Below, piece by piece: positions 1-8,640 of a stretch of DNA of 64,000 bases. Location: positions 157,523 through 221,522 of the forward strand of contig NZ_JAKGSD010000006.1 in NCBI RefSeq assembly GCF_021654135.1, written 5' to 3'. The position numbers and the translations under genes are program-made. How positions within the stretch are numbered: the stretch's first letter is position 1; every line of letters begins with the position of its first letter. The notes under the pieces are model-generated. The model was not told the DNA's origin and made no database searches. It saw only the letters and a program-made list of their open reading frames with translations. The DNA comes from Amycolatopsis tucumanensis (GTDB lineage Bacteria > Actinomycetota > Actinomycetes > Mycobacteriales > Pseudonocardiaceae).

Positions 1-2
1 AC

Positions 3-2009
3 ACGAGCGGCCGGGCCGCCACCACGTGCATCTACCGCTGCGGCAACCAGTGCGCTCACGAAGCGCCCAACGAGTCTTCGAACGAGTACTTCGGTGACGT
101 CGTCAAGGGCATGTCGCGCCGCGGCGCGTTCAAGGCCGGCGCGGTCATGGCCGCCGCGGCCGGCGGGTTCGCCGCGCTGAACGCCGGCGCCACCGCCTCC
201 GCCGCGGTCCCGCCCGCGCTGGCAGGCAAGCGCCCCGGCCGCCCCGTGCCCGGCACGGACTTCACCCCGGTCGCGCCGAACAAGGCCGACGCGGTCGTCA
301 TCCCCGACGGCTGGGAGCAGAACGTCGTGATCCGCTGGGGCGACCCGGTCGTCACCGGCGCGCCGAAGTTCGACATCACCAAGCAGACCGCGGCCGCGCA
401 GGCGAAGCAGTTCGGCTACAACAACGACTTCGTCGGGCTCATCCCGCAGGACCGCCAGGGCAAGCGCTTCCTGATGGTCGTGAACCACGAGTACACGACC
501 GAGACGCAGATGTTCCCGGCGGGCCAGTACGACTCGGCGAACCCGACCGAGGAGCAGGTGAAGATCGGCTGGGCGGCGCACGGCCTGTCGGTCGTGCTCG
601 TGGAGAAGCAGCGCGACGGCGGCCTCCAGGTCGTGCCGAGCCGCTACGGGCGCCGCATCACCCTGGACACCACCTTCGAGGTGCGCGGCCCGGCCGCGGG
701 CTCGAAGTACCTGAAGACCTCCGCCGACCCGACCGGCACCAAGGTGCGCGGCACCCAGAACAACTGCGCCGGCGGCGTGACGCCGTGGGGCACGGTGCTG
801 TCCGGCGAGGAGAACTTCCACCAGTACTTCGCCAACTCGGACAAGATCACCGACCCGGTCGAGCAGGCGCGGCTGACCCGCTACGGCATCGGCAAGGGCA
901 CCTCGACCCGCAAGTGGGAGCGCTTCGACAAGCGCTGGGACGTGCCGCAGGAGCCCAACGAGGTCAACCGGTTCGGCTGGGTCGTCGAGATCGACCCCAA
1001 CGACCCGAACTCGACGCCGATCAAGCACACCGCGCTGGGCCGCTTCAAGCACGAGGCCGCCAACGTCAAGATCACCAAGGACGGCCGGGTCGCCGTCTAC
1101 TCCGGCGACGACGAGCGCTTCGAGTACATCTACAAGTTCGTGTCGAAGGGCAAGTACAAGCCGGGCACCAGCGCCCACGCCCGCCGCCACAACTCGGCGC
1201 TGCTCGACGAGGGCACGCTGTACGTCGGCAAGTTCACCGGCGACAGCCCGGCGAGCCAGATCGACGGCACCGGCAAGCTCCCGTCCGACGGCGAGTTCGA
1301 CGGCCGCGGCGAGTGGATCCCGCTGGCCAGCGGCGACAAGTCCTTCGTGGACGGATTCACCGCCGAGGAGGTCTACGTCTTCACGCGCCAGGCCGCGGAC
1401 AAGGCGGGCGCGACCAAGATGGACCGTCCCGAGGACATCGAGCCGAACCCGGTCAACGGCCGCATCTACGCCGCGCTGACCAACAACAGCGACCGCGGCG
1501 CGGCGGGTAAGGCCGGCGTCGACGAGGCGAACCCGCGCATCGGCAACAAGAACGGCCACGTGCTGGAGTGGGAGGAGGACCGCGGCGACGCGGCCTCGAC
1601 GAAGTTCTCCTGGCGCCTGCTGCTGGTCTGCGGTGACCCGGCCACGGCCGACACCTACTTCGGCGGTTTCCCGAAGGACCAGGTCAGCCCGATCTCCTGC
1701 CCGGACAACGTGGCGTTCGACCCGTACGGCAACCTGTGGATCTCCACCGACGGCAACGCGCTGGGCATGAACGACGGCCTGTTCGCGGTGCCGGTCGACG
1801 GCCCGAACCGCGGCCAGGTCAAGCAGTTCCTCACGGTGCCGATCGGCGCGGAGACCTGCGGCCCCAACGTGACGAGCGACTTCGTCACGGTCGCGGTGCA
1901 GCACCCCGGTGAGGGCGGCACCGTGCAGAACCCGCAGTCGCACTGGCCGGACGGCGGCGACAACCTGCCCCGCCCGGCGGTGGTTTCGGTGTGGCGCAAG
2001 CGCCGCTGA
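3..2009 (+). CDS. PhoX-family (DUF839) alkaline phosphatase, 5' partial
   Basis: A secreted phosphomonoesterase of the PhoX family, predicted to release phosphate from organic phosphate outside the membrane. The frame is open to the left edge, so the start lies outside the window and 668 residues are visible. Before the Met at 111 the frame encodes the family N-terminal CIYRCGNQC motif, so that Met is not the start. A twin-arginine motif (SRRGAFK, encoded from 114) followed by an Ala/Gly-rich stretch indicates Tat export, as expected for a protein that folds around metal in the cytoplasm. The conserved block CAGGVTPWGTVLSGEE is near residue 219 counting from Met-111, and the protein ends with VSVWRKRR. 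PhoX enzymes are known to use an iron-calcium centre. Transcription ends at the hairpin shared with the convergent transporter gene. Confidence 0.92.
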   Translation, partial: TSGRAATTCIYRCGNQCAHEAPNESSNEYFGDVVKGMSRRGAFKAGAVMAAAAGGFAALNAGATASAAVPPALAGKRPGRPVPGTDFTPVAPNKADAVVIPDGWEQNVVIRWGDPVVTGAPKFDITKQTAAAQAKQFGYNNDFVGLIPQDRQGKRFLMVVNHEYTTETQMFPAGQYDSANPTEEQVKIGWAAHGLSVVLVEKQRDGGLQVVPSRYGRRITLDTTFEVRGPAAGSKYLKTSADPTGTKVRGTQNNCAGGVTPWGTVLSGEENFHQYFANSDKITDPVEQARLTRYGIGKGTSTRKWERFDKRWDVPQEPNEVNRFGWVVEIDPNDPNSTPIKHTALGRFKHEAANVKITKDGRVAVYSGDDERFEYIYKFVSKGKYKPGTSAHARRHNSALLDEGTLYVGKFTGDSPASQIDGTGKLPSDGEFDGRGEWIPLASGDKSFVDGFTAEEVYVFTRQAADKAGATKMDRPEDIEPNPVNGRIYAALTNNSDRGAAGKAGVDEANPRIGNKNGHVLEWEEDRGDAASTKFSWRLLLVCGDPATADTYFGGFPKDQVSPISCPDNVAFDPYGNLWISTDGNALGMNDGLFAVPVDGPNRGQVKQFLTVPIGAETCGPNVTSDFVTVAVQHPGEGGTVQNPQSHWPDGGDNLPRPAVVSVWRKRR

Positions 2010-2017
2010 CGGCACGA

Positions 2018-2049
2018 CGGAGCCCGGGGACCAAGCTCCCCGGGCTCCG
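2018..2049. terminator. Bidirectional hairpin terminator
   Basis: Perfect 13-bp inverted repeat (2018-2030 with 2037-2049) and a six-base loop, nine bases after the phoX-like stop and directly beyond the stop of the convergent MFS gene. There is no clear T tract on either strand, which is usual for high-GC actinomycetes. Confidence 0.7.
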
Positions 2050-2092
2050 CGAGTTCCACGTTCAGGGCCGTGAGTCGACCGTTCGAGCGAAA
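2046..2092. repeat. Relic of the 20-nt minisatellite found at 33.6 kb
   Basis: Contains CCGCGAGTTCCACGTTCAG followed by a degenerate second unit (GGCCGTGAGTCGACCGTTC). The same unit makes up the array at 33583-33857. The MFS gene ends inside this sequence, so its last residues (TVDSRP) are encoded by the repeat. Confidence 0.55.
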
Positions 2093-3396
2093 TCCGACCG
2101 CGGCCGCGCGCCCAGCACCAGCGCGACGAGCGCCCCGGCGAGCATGCAGGCGCCGACGACCCACAGGCCGGTCCGCTGCGACCCGGTCAGGTCCCGCAGC
2201 CAGCCCGTCACGTACGGCGCGGCGAAGCCGGAGATGTTGCCCAGCGAGTTGATCAGCGCGATGCCGCCCGCGGCCGCCGCGCCGGAGAGGAACGTCGAGG
2301 GCAGCGCCCAGAACGTCGGCAGCGCCGCGCACACCCCCACGGCGCAGATCGTCACCGCGACCATCGCCGCGTACGGGTTGCCCAGGTACAGCGCGACCGG
2401 GATGGCCACGCCGCCGACGATCATCGGCAGCGCGACGTGCCACTTCCGCTCCCGCGTGCGGTCGCCGTGCCGCGCCCAGAAGACCATCACCACCGCGGCG
2501 ATGACGTACGGGATCGCGGTGACCAGCCCGGCCTGCACGGTGGACAGCTTCGTGCCGAACTCCTGGCCGAACCCGGCGATGATCGTCGGCAGGAAGAAGC
2601 CCAGCGCGTACAGGCCGTAGGCGATCGCGAAGTACACGAATGCCAGGCCGAGGATGCGCGGGTGGGTCAGCGCCTTGCGCAGCGGCCAGTGGTGCTCGGC
2701 CTCGGTCGCCTTGCGCTCGTTGTCCAGTTCGGTCGTCAGCCAGCGGCGCTCGTCCTCGGTGAGCCACTTCGCCTGCTCCGGGCGGTCGGTCAGGTAGAAC
2801 CAGGTCGCGAACGCGAGCAGGATCGCCGGGATGCCCTCGACGAGGAACATGAACCGCCACCCGGACAGCCCGAACACGCCGTGCCCGTGCGCGATCAGCA
2901 GGCTGGACACGGTCGCCCCGATCGCCGACGACACCGGCACGGCGGCCATGAACAGGGCGACGGCCTTGGCCCGCTGAGCCGCCGGGAACCAGTACGTCAG
3001 GTACAGGATGATGCCGGGGAAGAAGCCCGCCTCGGCGACGCCGAGCAGGAACCGCATGATCACCAGCGTCGTGGGGTTGGGCACGAACGCCAGCGCCGTC
3101 GCGACGATCCCCCAGGTGATCATGATCCGGGCCAGCCACCGGCGCGCGCCGAACCGGTGCAGCGCCAGGTTGCTGGGCACCTCGAGCGTCAGGTAGCCGA
3201 GGAAGAAGATCCCGGAGGCGAACCCGAACGCGGTCGCGGTCAGGCCGAGCTCGGTGTTCATCCCGTTCGGCCCCGCGAAGCCGATGTTGACGCGGTCCAG
3301 GTAGTTCACGAAGTACAGCAGGGCAAGGAAGGGCATGATCCGCAGCGCGACCTTGCCCAGCACGCGGTCACCCTCGGCGATGGTCCTCGTCGACAT
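2062..3396 (-). CDS. MFS permease, anion:cation symporter (phthalate/hexuronate) type
   Basis: A 444-residue secondary transporter with about 12 hydrophobic segments, predicted to import a carboxylate such as a sugar acid, tartrate or phthalate by cation symport. The N-terminal FVNYLDRVNIGFA is the hallmark of the anion:cation symporter family. FFPGIILYLTYWFP and RAKAVALFMAAVP match the usual TM4-TM5 signature, and a hydrophilic loop near residues 190-225 (LTDRPEQAKWLTEDE) links the two halves. The ATG at 3396 is chosen because MSTRTIAEGDRVLGKV places TM1 normally; the frame stays open upstream through the neighbouring kinase-like gene, but that part has no transporter features. The substrate cannot be read from sequence, and no catabolic genes sit beside it. 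Confidence 0.85.
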   Translation of the reverse strand: MSTRTIAEGDRVLGKVALRIMPFLALLYFVNYLDRVNIGFAGPNGMNTELGLTATAFGFASGIFFLGYLTLEVPSNLALHRFGARRWLARIMITWGIVATALAFVPNPTTLVIMRFLLGVAEAGFFPGIILYLTYWFPAAQRAKAVALFMAAVPVSSAIGATVSSLLIAHGHGVFGLSGWRFMFLVEGIPAILLAFATWFYLTDRPEQAKWLTEDERRWLTTELDNERKATEAEHHWPLRKALTHPRILGLAFVYFAIAYGLYALGFFLPTIIAGFGQEFGTKLSTVQAGLVTAIPYVIAAVVMVFWARHGDRTRERKWHVALPMIVGGVAIPVALYLGNPYAAMVAVTICAVGVCAALPTFWALPSTFLSGAAAAGGIALINSLGNISGFAAPYVTGWLRDLTGSQRTGLWVVGACMLAGALVALVLGARPRSDFARTVDSRP

Positions 3397-3428
3397 CCCC
3401 GCATTGCATGCCACGTTCGAGTGGTTCG

Positions 3429-4466
3429 TCAAGATCTGCCCAGAACACGTTCGATCTCGTGGCGCGGGTACGGCGTCATCCGGCTCTCGGTGTGCAGGCG
3501 GAAGTAGAAGTCGTTGACGAGCGCGGCGACCGGCGCGTGCCGTCGCACGACGTCCGCCGCCGCGGGTGGCAGCGCGGGGAGGTCGCCGGTGCGGATGGCC
3601 GTGTTGCGCAGCGGGACGTCGGCGATGCCGCCGAGTGCGCGCACGATCCAGTTCACCAGGTGGGTGAGCACGTAGCTCCGGTCGTGGGTCGCGTGGTCGG
3701 CGAGGAACCGGCGCTCGGCGGTGGTGAGGTCGAACCGGGACGCGGCCGCCAGCCCGAAGTCGGTGAGGTAGAGCCGTTCGCCGTCGGTGAGGGTGTTGCC
3801 GAAGTGCGCGTCGAAGTGCCACAACCCGAGCCGGCTCAGCGACCGCGTGATGCCGGTCAGGTCCCGTTCGGCCATCCCGCACGCGCCCTCGTGCATCCAG
3901 CCGTGCAGGTCGTGCGGCACGTGTTCGAGGAACAGCACCAGGTCGGCCGGCGCCGCGGCGAGCGCCTCCAGCCGCCGCCGCACGCCCGGGTGGCCGTGCC
4001 AGAACGCGACCCGCTCCGCCCGCTCGGCCGCGGTCGGCACCGGCCGCGGCCCGGCGTCGAGGACGCGCCAGTGGTGCAGCAGCAGGAAGTTCTCGCTGCC
4101 GCCGGCGAGCACGTCGTCGCTGGTCAGCACGTGCGCGGCCAGTTCGCGCCAGGCCCCGCCGCCTGCCGAGCCGACCCCGTAGTGCGACCACACCGGCAGC
4201 CCGTAGTGGTCGGCGGTCGAACCCGGGCGCGCCAGCTCGACCTCGGTGACCGGCACCCGCTTCACGAAGACCGGCACCCCGCCGACGTCGGCGAGCCAGG
4301 TGGTGCCGCCGATGCCCGCGCCGAGCGGCCGGGCGGACTCCAGCGACGCGGTCAGCCGCGGGTCGCTGAGCTGCGCCAACGCGGCGGAGACCCGGGCGTG
4401 GCGCGCCCGCCGGGCGCGGAGGGACTGCGACAACGGGATCTCCTCCAGCGGTCCGGGATCAACCAC
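3429..4466 (-). CDS. Protein-kinase-like / aminoglycoside-phosphotransferase-fold protein
   Basis: 345 residues. The central-to-C-terminal part carries a kinase-like catalytic pair: LWHFDAHFGNTL (Brenner-type H-x-D-x(4)-N loop) followed by LYLTDFGLA, a DFG-like metal-binding aspartate. Upstream are VPVFVKRV, the likely ATP-lysine strand, and a glycine-bearing segment (LGAGIGGTTW). This is the fold shared by bacterial protein kinases, choline kinases and APH enzymes, and the substrate is unknown. The GTG at 4466 is the farthest upstream start and has no good Shine-Dalgarno sequence, so the start is uncertain. It is divergent from the SDR gene with a 13-base gap, so promoters must overlap. The 32-base gap to the downstream MFS gene makes co-transcription possible. 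Confidence 0.65.
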   Translation of the reverse strand: MVDPGPLEEIPLSQSLRARRARHARVSAALAQLSDPRLTASLESARPLGAGIGGTTWLADVGGVPVFVKRVPVTEVELARPGSTADHYGLPVWSHYGVGSAGGGAWRELAAHVLTSDDVLAGGSENFLLLHHWRVLDAGPRPVPTAAERAERVAFWHGHPGVRRRLEALAAAPADLVLFLEHVPHDLHGWMHEGACGMAERDLTGITRSLSRLGLWHFDAHFGNTLTDGERLYLTDFGLAAASRFDLTTAERRFLADHATHDRSYVLTHLVNWIVRALGGIADVPLRNTAIRTGDLPALPPAAADVVRRHAPVAALVNDFYFRLHTESRMTPYPRHEIERVLGRS

Positions 4467-4479
4467 CTAACGTAGGGGC

Positions 4480-5163
4480 ATGCCGGAAAGTCCCCTCGCC
4501 ATCGTGACCGGTGCCTCCCGCGGGATCGGCGCCGCCGTCGCCCGCGCCCTCGCGCCTGCGTACCGCGTGCTGCTCGGCGGCCGCGACGTCGACGCGCTCG
4601 CCGAACAGGCCGCCGAGTCGGCGAACGCCGAGCCGTGGCCGGTGGACCTGAGCGACCTCGACGGCGTGCGCGCGGCGGTCGCCGGCATCGACCGCCTGGA
4701 CGTGCTCGTCCACTCGGCGGGCACGGCTGAGCTGGGCACCGTCGAGCAGGCCGCGCCCTCGGCGTGGCGGAAGAACTTCGAGGTCAACGTCGTCGCCGTG
4801 GCGGAGCTGACCCGGCTGCTGCTGCCCGCGCTGCGGGCCGCGCACGGGCACGTGGTGATCATCAACTCCGGCCAGGGCCTGTCCGCCCGCGCCGGCTGGG
4901 GCCCGTACGCGGCGAGCAAGCACGCGGTCCGCGCGTTCGCCGACGCGTTGCGCGCCGAGGAGCCCGGCATCCGCGTCACCTCGGTCTACCCCGGCCGGAC
5001 CGACACCGAGATGCAGCAGGCGATCATCGCGGGCGAGGGCAAGGAGTACGCCCCGGACCAGTACCTCCGGCCGGATTCGGTCGCCGCGGCGGTGCTGTCC
5101 GCGGTCACCGCCGGCCCGGACGCGCACATCTCCGACGTGACCATCCGGCCCCGCCCGCACTAG
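4480..5163 (+). CDS. SDR-family NAD(P)-dependent oxidoreductase
   Basis: A 227-residue short-chain dehydrogenase/reductase of classical type. [12 protein letters not shown] near the N-terminus is the dinucleotide-binding glycine motif, HSAGTAELG replaces the usual NNAG, and YAASKHAVR holds the catalytic Tyr and Lys. VYPGRTDTEMQ follows at the usual place. It is slightly short for the family because the C-terminal substrate lid is small. The substrate is unknown. A TAACGT hexamer about eight bases before the ATG (4467-4472) suggests a near-leaderless -10 promoter. The stop overlaps that of the convergent gene by four bases (CTAG). Confidence 0.88.
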   Translation: MPESPLAIVTGASRGIGAAVARALAPAYRVLLGGRDVDALAEQAAESANAEPWPVDLSDLDGVRAAVAGIDRLDVLVHSAGTAELGTVEQAAPSAWRKNFEVNVVAVAELTRLLLPALRAAHGHVVIINSGQGLSARAGWGPYAASKHAVRAFADALRAEEPGIRVTSVYPGRTDTEMQQAIIAGEGKEYAPDQYLRPDSVAAAVLSAVTAGPDAHISDVTIRPRPH

Positions 5164-5582
5164 ACGTCGGGGCCGAGTGAGCCGACGAACTCGCGGAAGT
5201 CGCCGGCCAGCGCGTCGAACTCCGCGCGCGTGCAGGTCAGCACGGCGCGGACGACGGCGCGCTGTCCCGCCCCCTCGCCCATCGCGAGGTGGACCTCGCT
5301 GCGCACGAACGTTTCGTCGCCGACCGTGAACCGCAGTTCCTGCACGAAACCGCCGTCGCCGATCTCCTCACCGCTGAGCACGGTCACCTCGTCGGCCGTT
5401 TCGCGCAGTTCCTCCGCGGATTCGGCGGCGACCTCGCGCAACGGCGTGGCGACCGGCCACATCCCGCCGGTCAACATGATCCCGGCGGTGGCCGACCGCA
5501 CCGCGGCGAAGGCGGCGTCCCGCGACGGCACCGGTTCCCAGCCGTCGGGCAGTCCGAAGTGGACCGGAACGGGCAGTGTCAT
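5160..5582 (-). CDS. Small cytosolic protein, last gene of a type VII secretion-like operon
   Basis: 140 residues, no signal peptide or membrane segment. The N-terminus (VPVHFGLPDGWEPVP) and alternating beta-strand pattern resemble Mog1/PsbP/DcrB-like domains (LpqN/LpqT relatives), but this is a weak impression only. The ATG overlaps the stop of the preceding gene by four bases (ATGA), so it is translationally coupled to the protein with the type VII secretion-like domain. Its place directly after a possible exported multi-domain protein would fit a cognate partner, chaperone or immunity role, which is inference. It converges on the SDR gene with overlapping stops. Confidence 0.6.
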   Translation of the reverse strand: MTLPVPVHFGLPDGWEPVPSRDAAFAAVRSATAGIMLTGGMWPVATPLREVAAESAEELRETADEVTVLSGEEIGDGGFVQELRFTVGDETFVRSEVHLAMGEGAGQRAVVRAVLTCTRAEFDALAGDFREFVGSLGPDV

Positions 5583-6835
5583 CCGAACAACCCCTTGAGG
5601 GACTTGCCGACGTCGGCGACGTCCTCGCCGAAGTCCTTGATGCCTTCGCCTGCGGCCTCGATGCCGTCGCCGACCGCGTTCGCGGCCGACTTCGCGGTCT
5701 CCGCGACCTTGTGCCCGTCGACCTGCAGGTCGAACCCGACCTCGCCGCCGATCCCGAGCGCCGCCCCGGCGTTGCCCTTGATGTGGAACTTGCCGTCCTC
5801 GCCCTTGCCGACGGTGAACCCGGCCTCGGCGCCGAGACCGGCCCAGCCCTCCGCTGTCGCGCCCGCCCCGACGCCGCCGACGTCGACGGCGCCACGCACG
5901 CTGCCGCGCGCCCCGGCGAACACGCCGGCCTTGGCCTCGACCACTTCCTTCGTGGCTTTGAGCCCGGCGCGGCCGCGGACGCCGAACATGCCTTCCGCCT
6001 TGCCGTCGAGACCGAGGACGCCGTAGTCGGCGCGGCCGGTCGCGGTGCTCTTGACGCCGTCGATGGTCTCGGCCTCCAGGATGAGGCCCTTGTTGTTCAG
6101 CGCCGCCTGGAGGTTGGTCTCGATGCCGACCATGGTCTCGACCTTGCCGGTGAGCGTCAGGTCGCCCTTCTGGAGCTTGCCCTCGGCGACCTGGTGCAGC
6201 AGGTAGGCGTAGTAGCGGTAGCGGCCCAGCTTGCCGTGCTCCGGCGGGATGAACTTGCTGCCGTTCTCCCACGTCTTGATCGACGAGCTGCCACTGGCGT
6301 CCCACCCGCTGGTGATCGCGTCGACGAGACCGCCGATCGCGCTGCCGGCCGCGGCCTCGATCGTGCCGATGACCCGCGCGGCGTCGACGGCTTCGCGTTC
6401 CAGCTGGTCACGCGCCCGGTCGAGCACTTCCCGCGCCTGCTGCTGGAGCTGCTCACCCTGCCGCACCGCTTCTTCCGCGGCGTCCTCGGCGGCTCGCTCG
6501 AGAGCGCGGCGGCCGTCGTTCCACAGCTCGATCGCCTCCCGGGCCTGCTCCTGCGCCCAGCGCAGCGTGTCGGCGTAGCGGCTCAGCCCGCCCGCGGCGG
6601 CCGCCAGGCTGTCGGCCGCCTTCAGCCACTGCGGAGGCAGCAGGTCGACCAGCTCGCCGAAGGCGTCGGAGGCCGCGCCCTGCCAGCCCGGCACGCCGAA
6701 GCCGGCCAGCCCGGAGCCGACGCCCTCGAACTGCTTCGCCTGGTCGAGCAGGGTGCGGACGTGCTCGACGATCGTGTCCGGAGAGCCGGGGACGAGCGCG
6801 CGGGGATCGTCGGTGGAGCCGAGCTCCGCGCTCAC
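5579..6835 (-). CDS. Protein with type VII secretion-like (WXG) N-terminal domain and Ala/Gly-rich C-terminus
   Basis: 418 residues. Residues about 15-110 form a long helical hairpin with GWQGAASDAF (W51-Q-G53), the WXG turn of ESX/type VII substrates. The following Ala/Leu/Glu-rich helices (about 85-165) resemble the putative T7SS signal domain found at the front of actinobacterial polymorphic-toxin-like proteins. From about residue 200 the protein is Gly/Ala-rich with repeated short beta-like units (GRADYGVLGLDGKAEG, GVRGRAGLKA, GGEVGFDLQV) and ends in a helix (ETAKSAANAV onward). No recognised toxin motif was seen. It overlaps both operon neighbours by four bases. An exported or surface protein is the best inference; no secretion-machine genes are in the window. 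Confidence 0.65.
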   Translation of the reverse strand: MSAELGSTDDPRALVPGSPDTIVEHVRTLLDQAKQFEGVGSGLAGFGVPGWQGAASDAFGELVDLLPPQWLKAADSLAAAAGGLSRYADTLRWAQEQAREAIELWNDGRRALERAAEDAAEEAVRQGEQLQQQAREVLDRARDQLEREAVDAARVIGTIEAAAGSAIGGLVDAITSGWDASGSSSIKTWENGSKFIPPEHGKLGRYRYYAYLLHQVAEGKLQKGDLTLTGKVETMVGIETNLQAALNNKGLILEAETIDGVKSTATGRADYGVLGLDGKAEGMFGVRGRAGLKATKEVVEAKAGVFAGARGSVRGAVDVGGVGAGATAEGWAGLGAEAGFTVGKGEDGKFHIKGNAGAALGIGGEVGFDLQVDGHKVAETAKSAANAVGDGIEAAGEGIKDFGEDVADVGKSLKGLFG

Positions 6836-7128
6836 CGCCCGGCCCGGCGGATGGCGGCCTCGTTGTCGAGCTCGGTGCCCTGGAACAGCGTGGCCGTGTC
6901 CCGCAGCGCGGTGCCCGTCAGGCCGACCCGCTCCTGCAGCAAGCGCGCGGCGATGCGTGCCAGCCCGGTGAACTCGCCGAGCCTGCTCGCCAGAGCGGGG
7001 TCGCCGTAGACGTCCGCCGTCGCCACGATCCCGGCGAGCGGCGAATCGTCCAATTTGGCCAGTACGTCACCTAAGTGACCTGCGGCTTTGTTCAGCTCAT
7101 CCGGCTCGGCGTCAAGAACTCCCCACAC
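6832..7128 (-). CDS. EspC/WXG100-like small helical protein, putative type VII secretion partner
   Basis: 98 residues, mostly helical and without a signal peptide, about the size of WXG100/EspC family members. The N-terminal VLDAEPDELNKAAGHLGDVLAKLD matches the opening helix of ESX-associated EspC-type proteins (PF10824-like, from memory). It is the first gene of a three-gene operon and its stop overlaps the start of the WXG-domain gene by four bases. In known systems such small proteins pair with a larger substrate for export through an ESX apparatus. The canonical WXG turn itself is not evident here. Upstream (7129-7203) no clear promoter could be assigned. Confidence 0.55.
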   Translation of the reverse strand: MWGVLDAEPDELNKAAGHLGDVLAKLDDSPLAGIVATADVYGDPALASRLGEFTGLARIAARLLQERVGLTGTALRDTATLFQGTELDNEAAIRRAGR

Positions 7129-7203
7129 GTGCTCCGATGTAAGCCAGCGGGCGGGAACGGGCGGTGAACGAGCGTGTGAGCGGGGGTGAACCGGCCGCGA
7201 AGA

Positions 7204-7752
7204 TCAAGATCGCGCGATTCCGTTGTGCAACGTTTTGACCACGGTGTCCACAATGCCGTGCCGGGGCACGCCGGACAGCTCGCCCTCGGTGTGCCCGGTG
7301 TACACCAGCGCCCACAGCACGCGCTGGATCCACTGTGGAGTGAGCCCGGGGTCGAACACGCCCTCCGCCTGCCCGCGTTCGATGAGGGCGATCACCGGAT
7401 CGTCCGGCGGCGTGCCGCCGTCCGGGCCGTGCTCGGCCAGCACCCGCGGGTCGCCGAACAGGAAGACCAGCCGGTCCCCGACCGCCACCATCGCGGCGAC
7501 CAGCCTGCGCATGGCGTCCAGCGCCGGTCCCCGGTCGATGGCGGCGTCGGCGACGGAGGCCTCGATGGCGGCGATCGAGTCCTCGACCGCGGCCTTGATC
7601 AGGGTCGCGCGATCCGGGAAGTAGCGGTGCAGGGTGGTCCGCCCGACCCCGGCCGCGTCGGCGATCTCGGCGAGTTTGGCCTGGTAGTCGCGACCGAGGA
7701 GGGTCGCGGCGGCGCTGAGGATGGCGCTGCGGGTCCGGTCGCGGGTGCTCAC
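7204..7752 (-). CDS. TetR-family transcriptional regulator
   Basis: 182 residues. The N-terminal DNA-binding domain has the typical helix-turn-helix (LAEIADAAGVGRTTLHRYFPDRATL, within residues 25-50). The C-terminal ligand domain (about 60-182) ends with WALVYTGHTEGELSG. It lies divergent to the NAD(P)-binding protein gene, and an eight-base inverted repeat sits in the shared promoter, so autorepression and repression of that gene are likely. The ligand is unknown. Confidence 0.88.
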   Translation of the reverse strand: MSTRDRTRSAILSAAATLLGRDYQAKLAEIADAAGVGRTTLHRYFPDRATLIKAAVEDSIAAIEASVADAAIDRGPALDAMRRLVAAMVAVGDRLVFLFGDPRVLAEHGPDGGTPPDDPVIALIERGQAEGVFDPGLTPQWIQRVLWALVYTGHTEGELSGVPRHGIVDTVVKTLHNGIARS

Positions 7753-7798
7753 GGCGACAAACTACCGCCTTGCCATATTGGGTCGCGGGAGTACTGTT

Positions 7799-7818
7799 GT
7801 GGAACACAGATGTTCCAC
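7799..7818. promoter_or_regulatory. Inverted-repeat operator, probably for the adjacent TetR
   Basis: GTGGAACA, four-base spacer (CAGA), TGTTCCAC: perfect eight-base arms (7799-7806, 7811-7818). It lies 47 bases before the TetR start and 15 bases before the divergent gene, the normal place for a TetR site controlling both directions. The pairing with this regulator is inference. Confidence 0.6.
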
Positions 7819-7833
7819 TCTGGGGAGGGCGAA

Positions 7834-8640
7834 ATGCGAATCCTGGTGACCGGCGCGACGGGCAACGTGGGCAGGCTGGTGGTGGACGAGCTGCTCGCCG
7901 CGGGCGCGTCCGAGGTGCGGGCGCTCACCACCGATCCGGTGCGGGCCGCGCTGCCGCCCGAGGTGGAGGTCGTCGAGGGCTACCTCGGGCGCGTCGAGAC
8001 GCTGCCCCGCGCGCTGGAGGGCGTGGACCGGATGTACCTGGCGCCGCTGACCCGGACGGTGCGGGAGGTGACCGAGCTGGCCAGGGAGGCCGGCGTGACG
8101 CGGATCGTCGACCTCGCCGGGCCGGAGGGCAGCTGGTGGTACGACATCGAGAAGGCGGTCGAGCACTCCGGCATCCCGTGGACGCACCTGGAAGCCGGCG
8201 AGTTCATGACGAACACGACGATCTGGGCCGACCAGATCCGGAGCCGCGGCGAGGTGCGCGAGGCGTACCCGCGGGCGGCGAACGCGCCGATCGCGCTGGA
8301 GGACATCGCGGCCGTCGCGGCGAAGGCCCTGCTGGAGGACGGCCACGAAGGCGCGGCGTACGGGCTGACCGGGCCGGAGACGCTCACCCGCGCGGAGCTG
8401 GTGGAGCAGATCGGGCAGGCGCTGGGGCGGGAGATCCCGCTGGTCGAGGTCTCCCACGCGGACGCACTGGCCGACCTGACGGAGACGATGGGCGCGGACG
8501 CGGCCGCCTGGTACCTGGACGGTTGCGCCGAGATGGCGGAGCACCCGCAGCCGGTTTCGCCTGCGGTGTCGCAGGTGCTGGGCCGCCCGGGCATGAGGTT
8601 CGCCGAGTGGGCGGCCGCGCACGCGTCGTTGTTCCGCTAG
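7834..8640 (+). CDS. NmrA-like NAD(P)-binding oxidoreductase
   Basis: 268 residues of the atypical SDR (NmrA/HSCARG, QOR2-like) family. The N-terminal ILVTGATGNVGR is the TGxxGxxG dinucleotide-binding loop. There is no Tyr-x-x-x-Lys catalytic pair, which is normal for this group, whose members act as NADPH sensors or quinone/azo reductases. The ATG at 7834 follows GGGGAGGGCG at good spacing. TetR-controlled single genes of this type are often redox- or xenobiotic-responsive (inference). The last codons (GMRFAEWAAAHASLFR) belong to a segment that is repeated several times downstream. Confidence 0.83.
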   Translation: MRILVTGATGNVGRLVVDELLAAGASEVRALTTDPVRAALPPEVEVVEGYLGRVETLPRALEGVDRMYLAPLTRTVREVTELAREAGVTRIVDLAGPEGSWWYDIEKAVEHSGIPWTHLEAGEFMTNTTIWADQIRSRGEVREAYPRAANAPIALEDIAAVAAKALLEDGHEGAAYGLTGPETLTRAELVEQIGQALGREIPLVEVSHADALADLTETMGADAAAWYLDGCAEMAEHPQPVSPAVSQVLGRPGMRFAEWAAAHASLFR

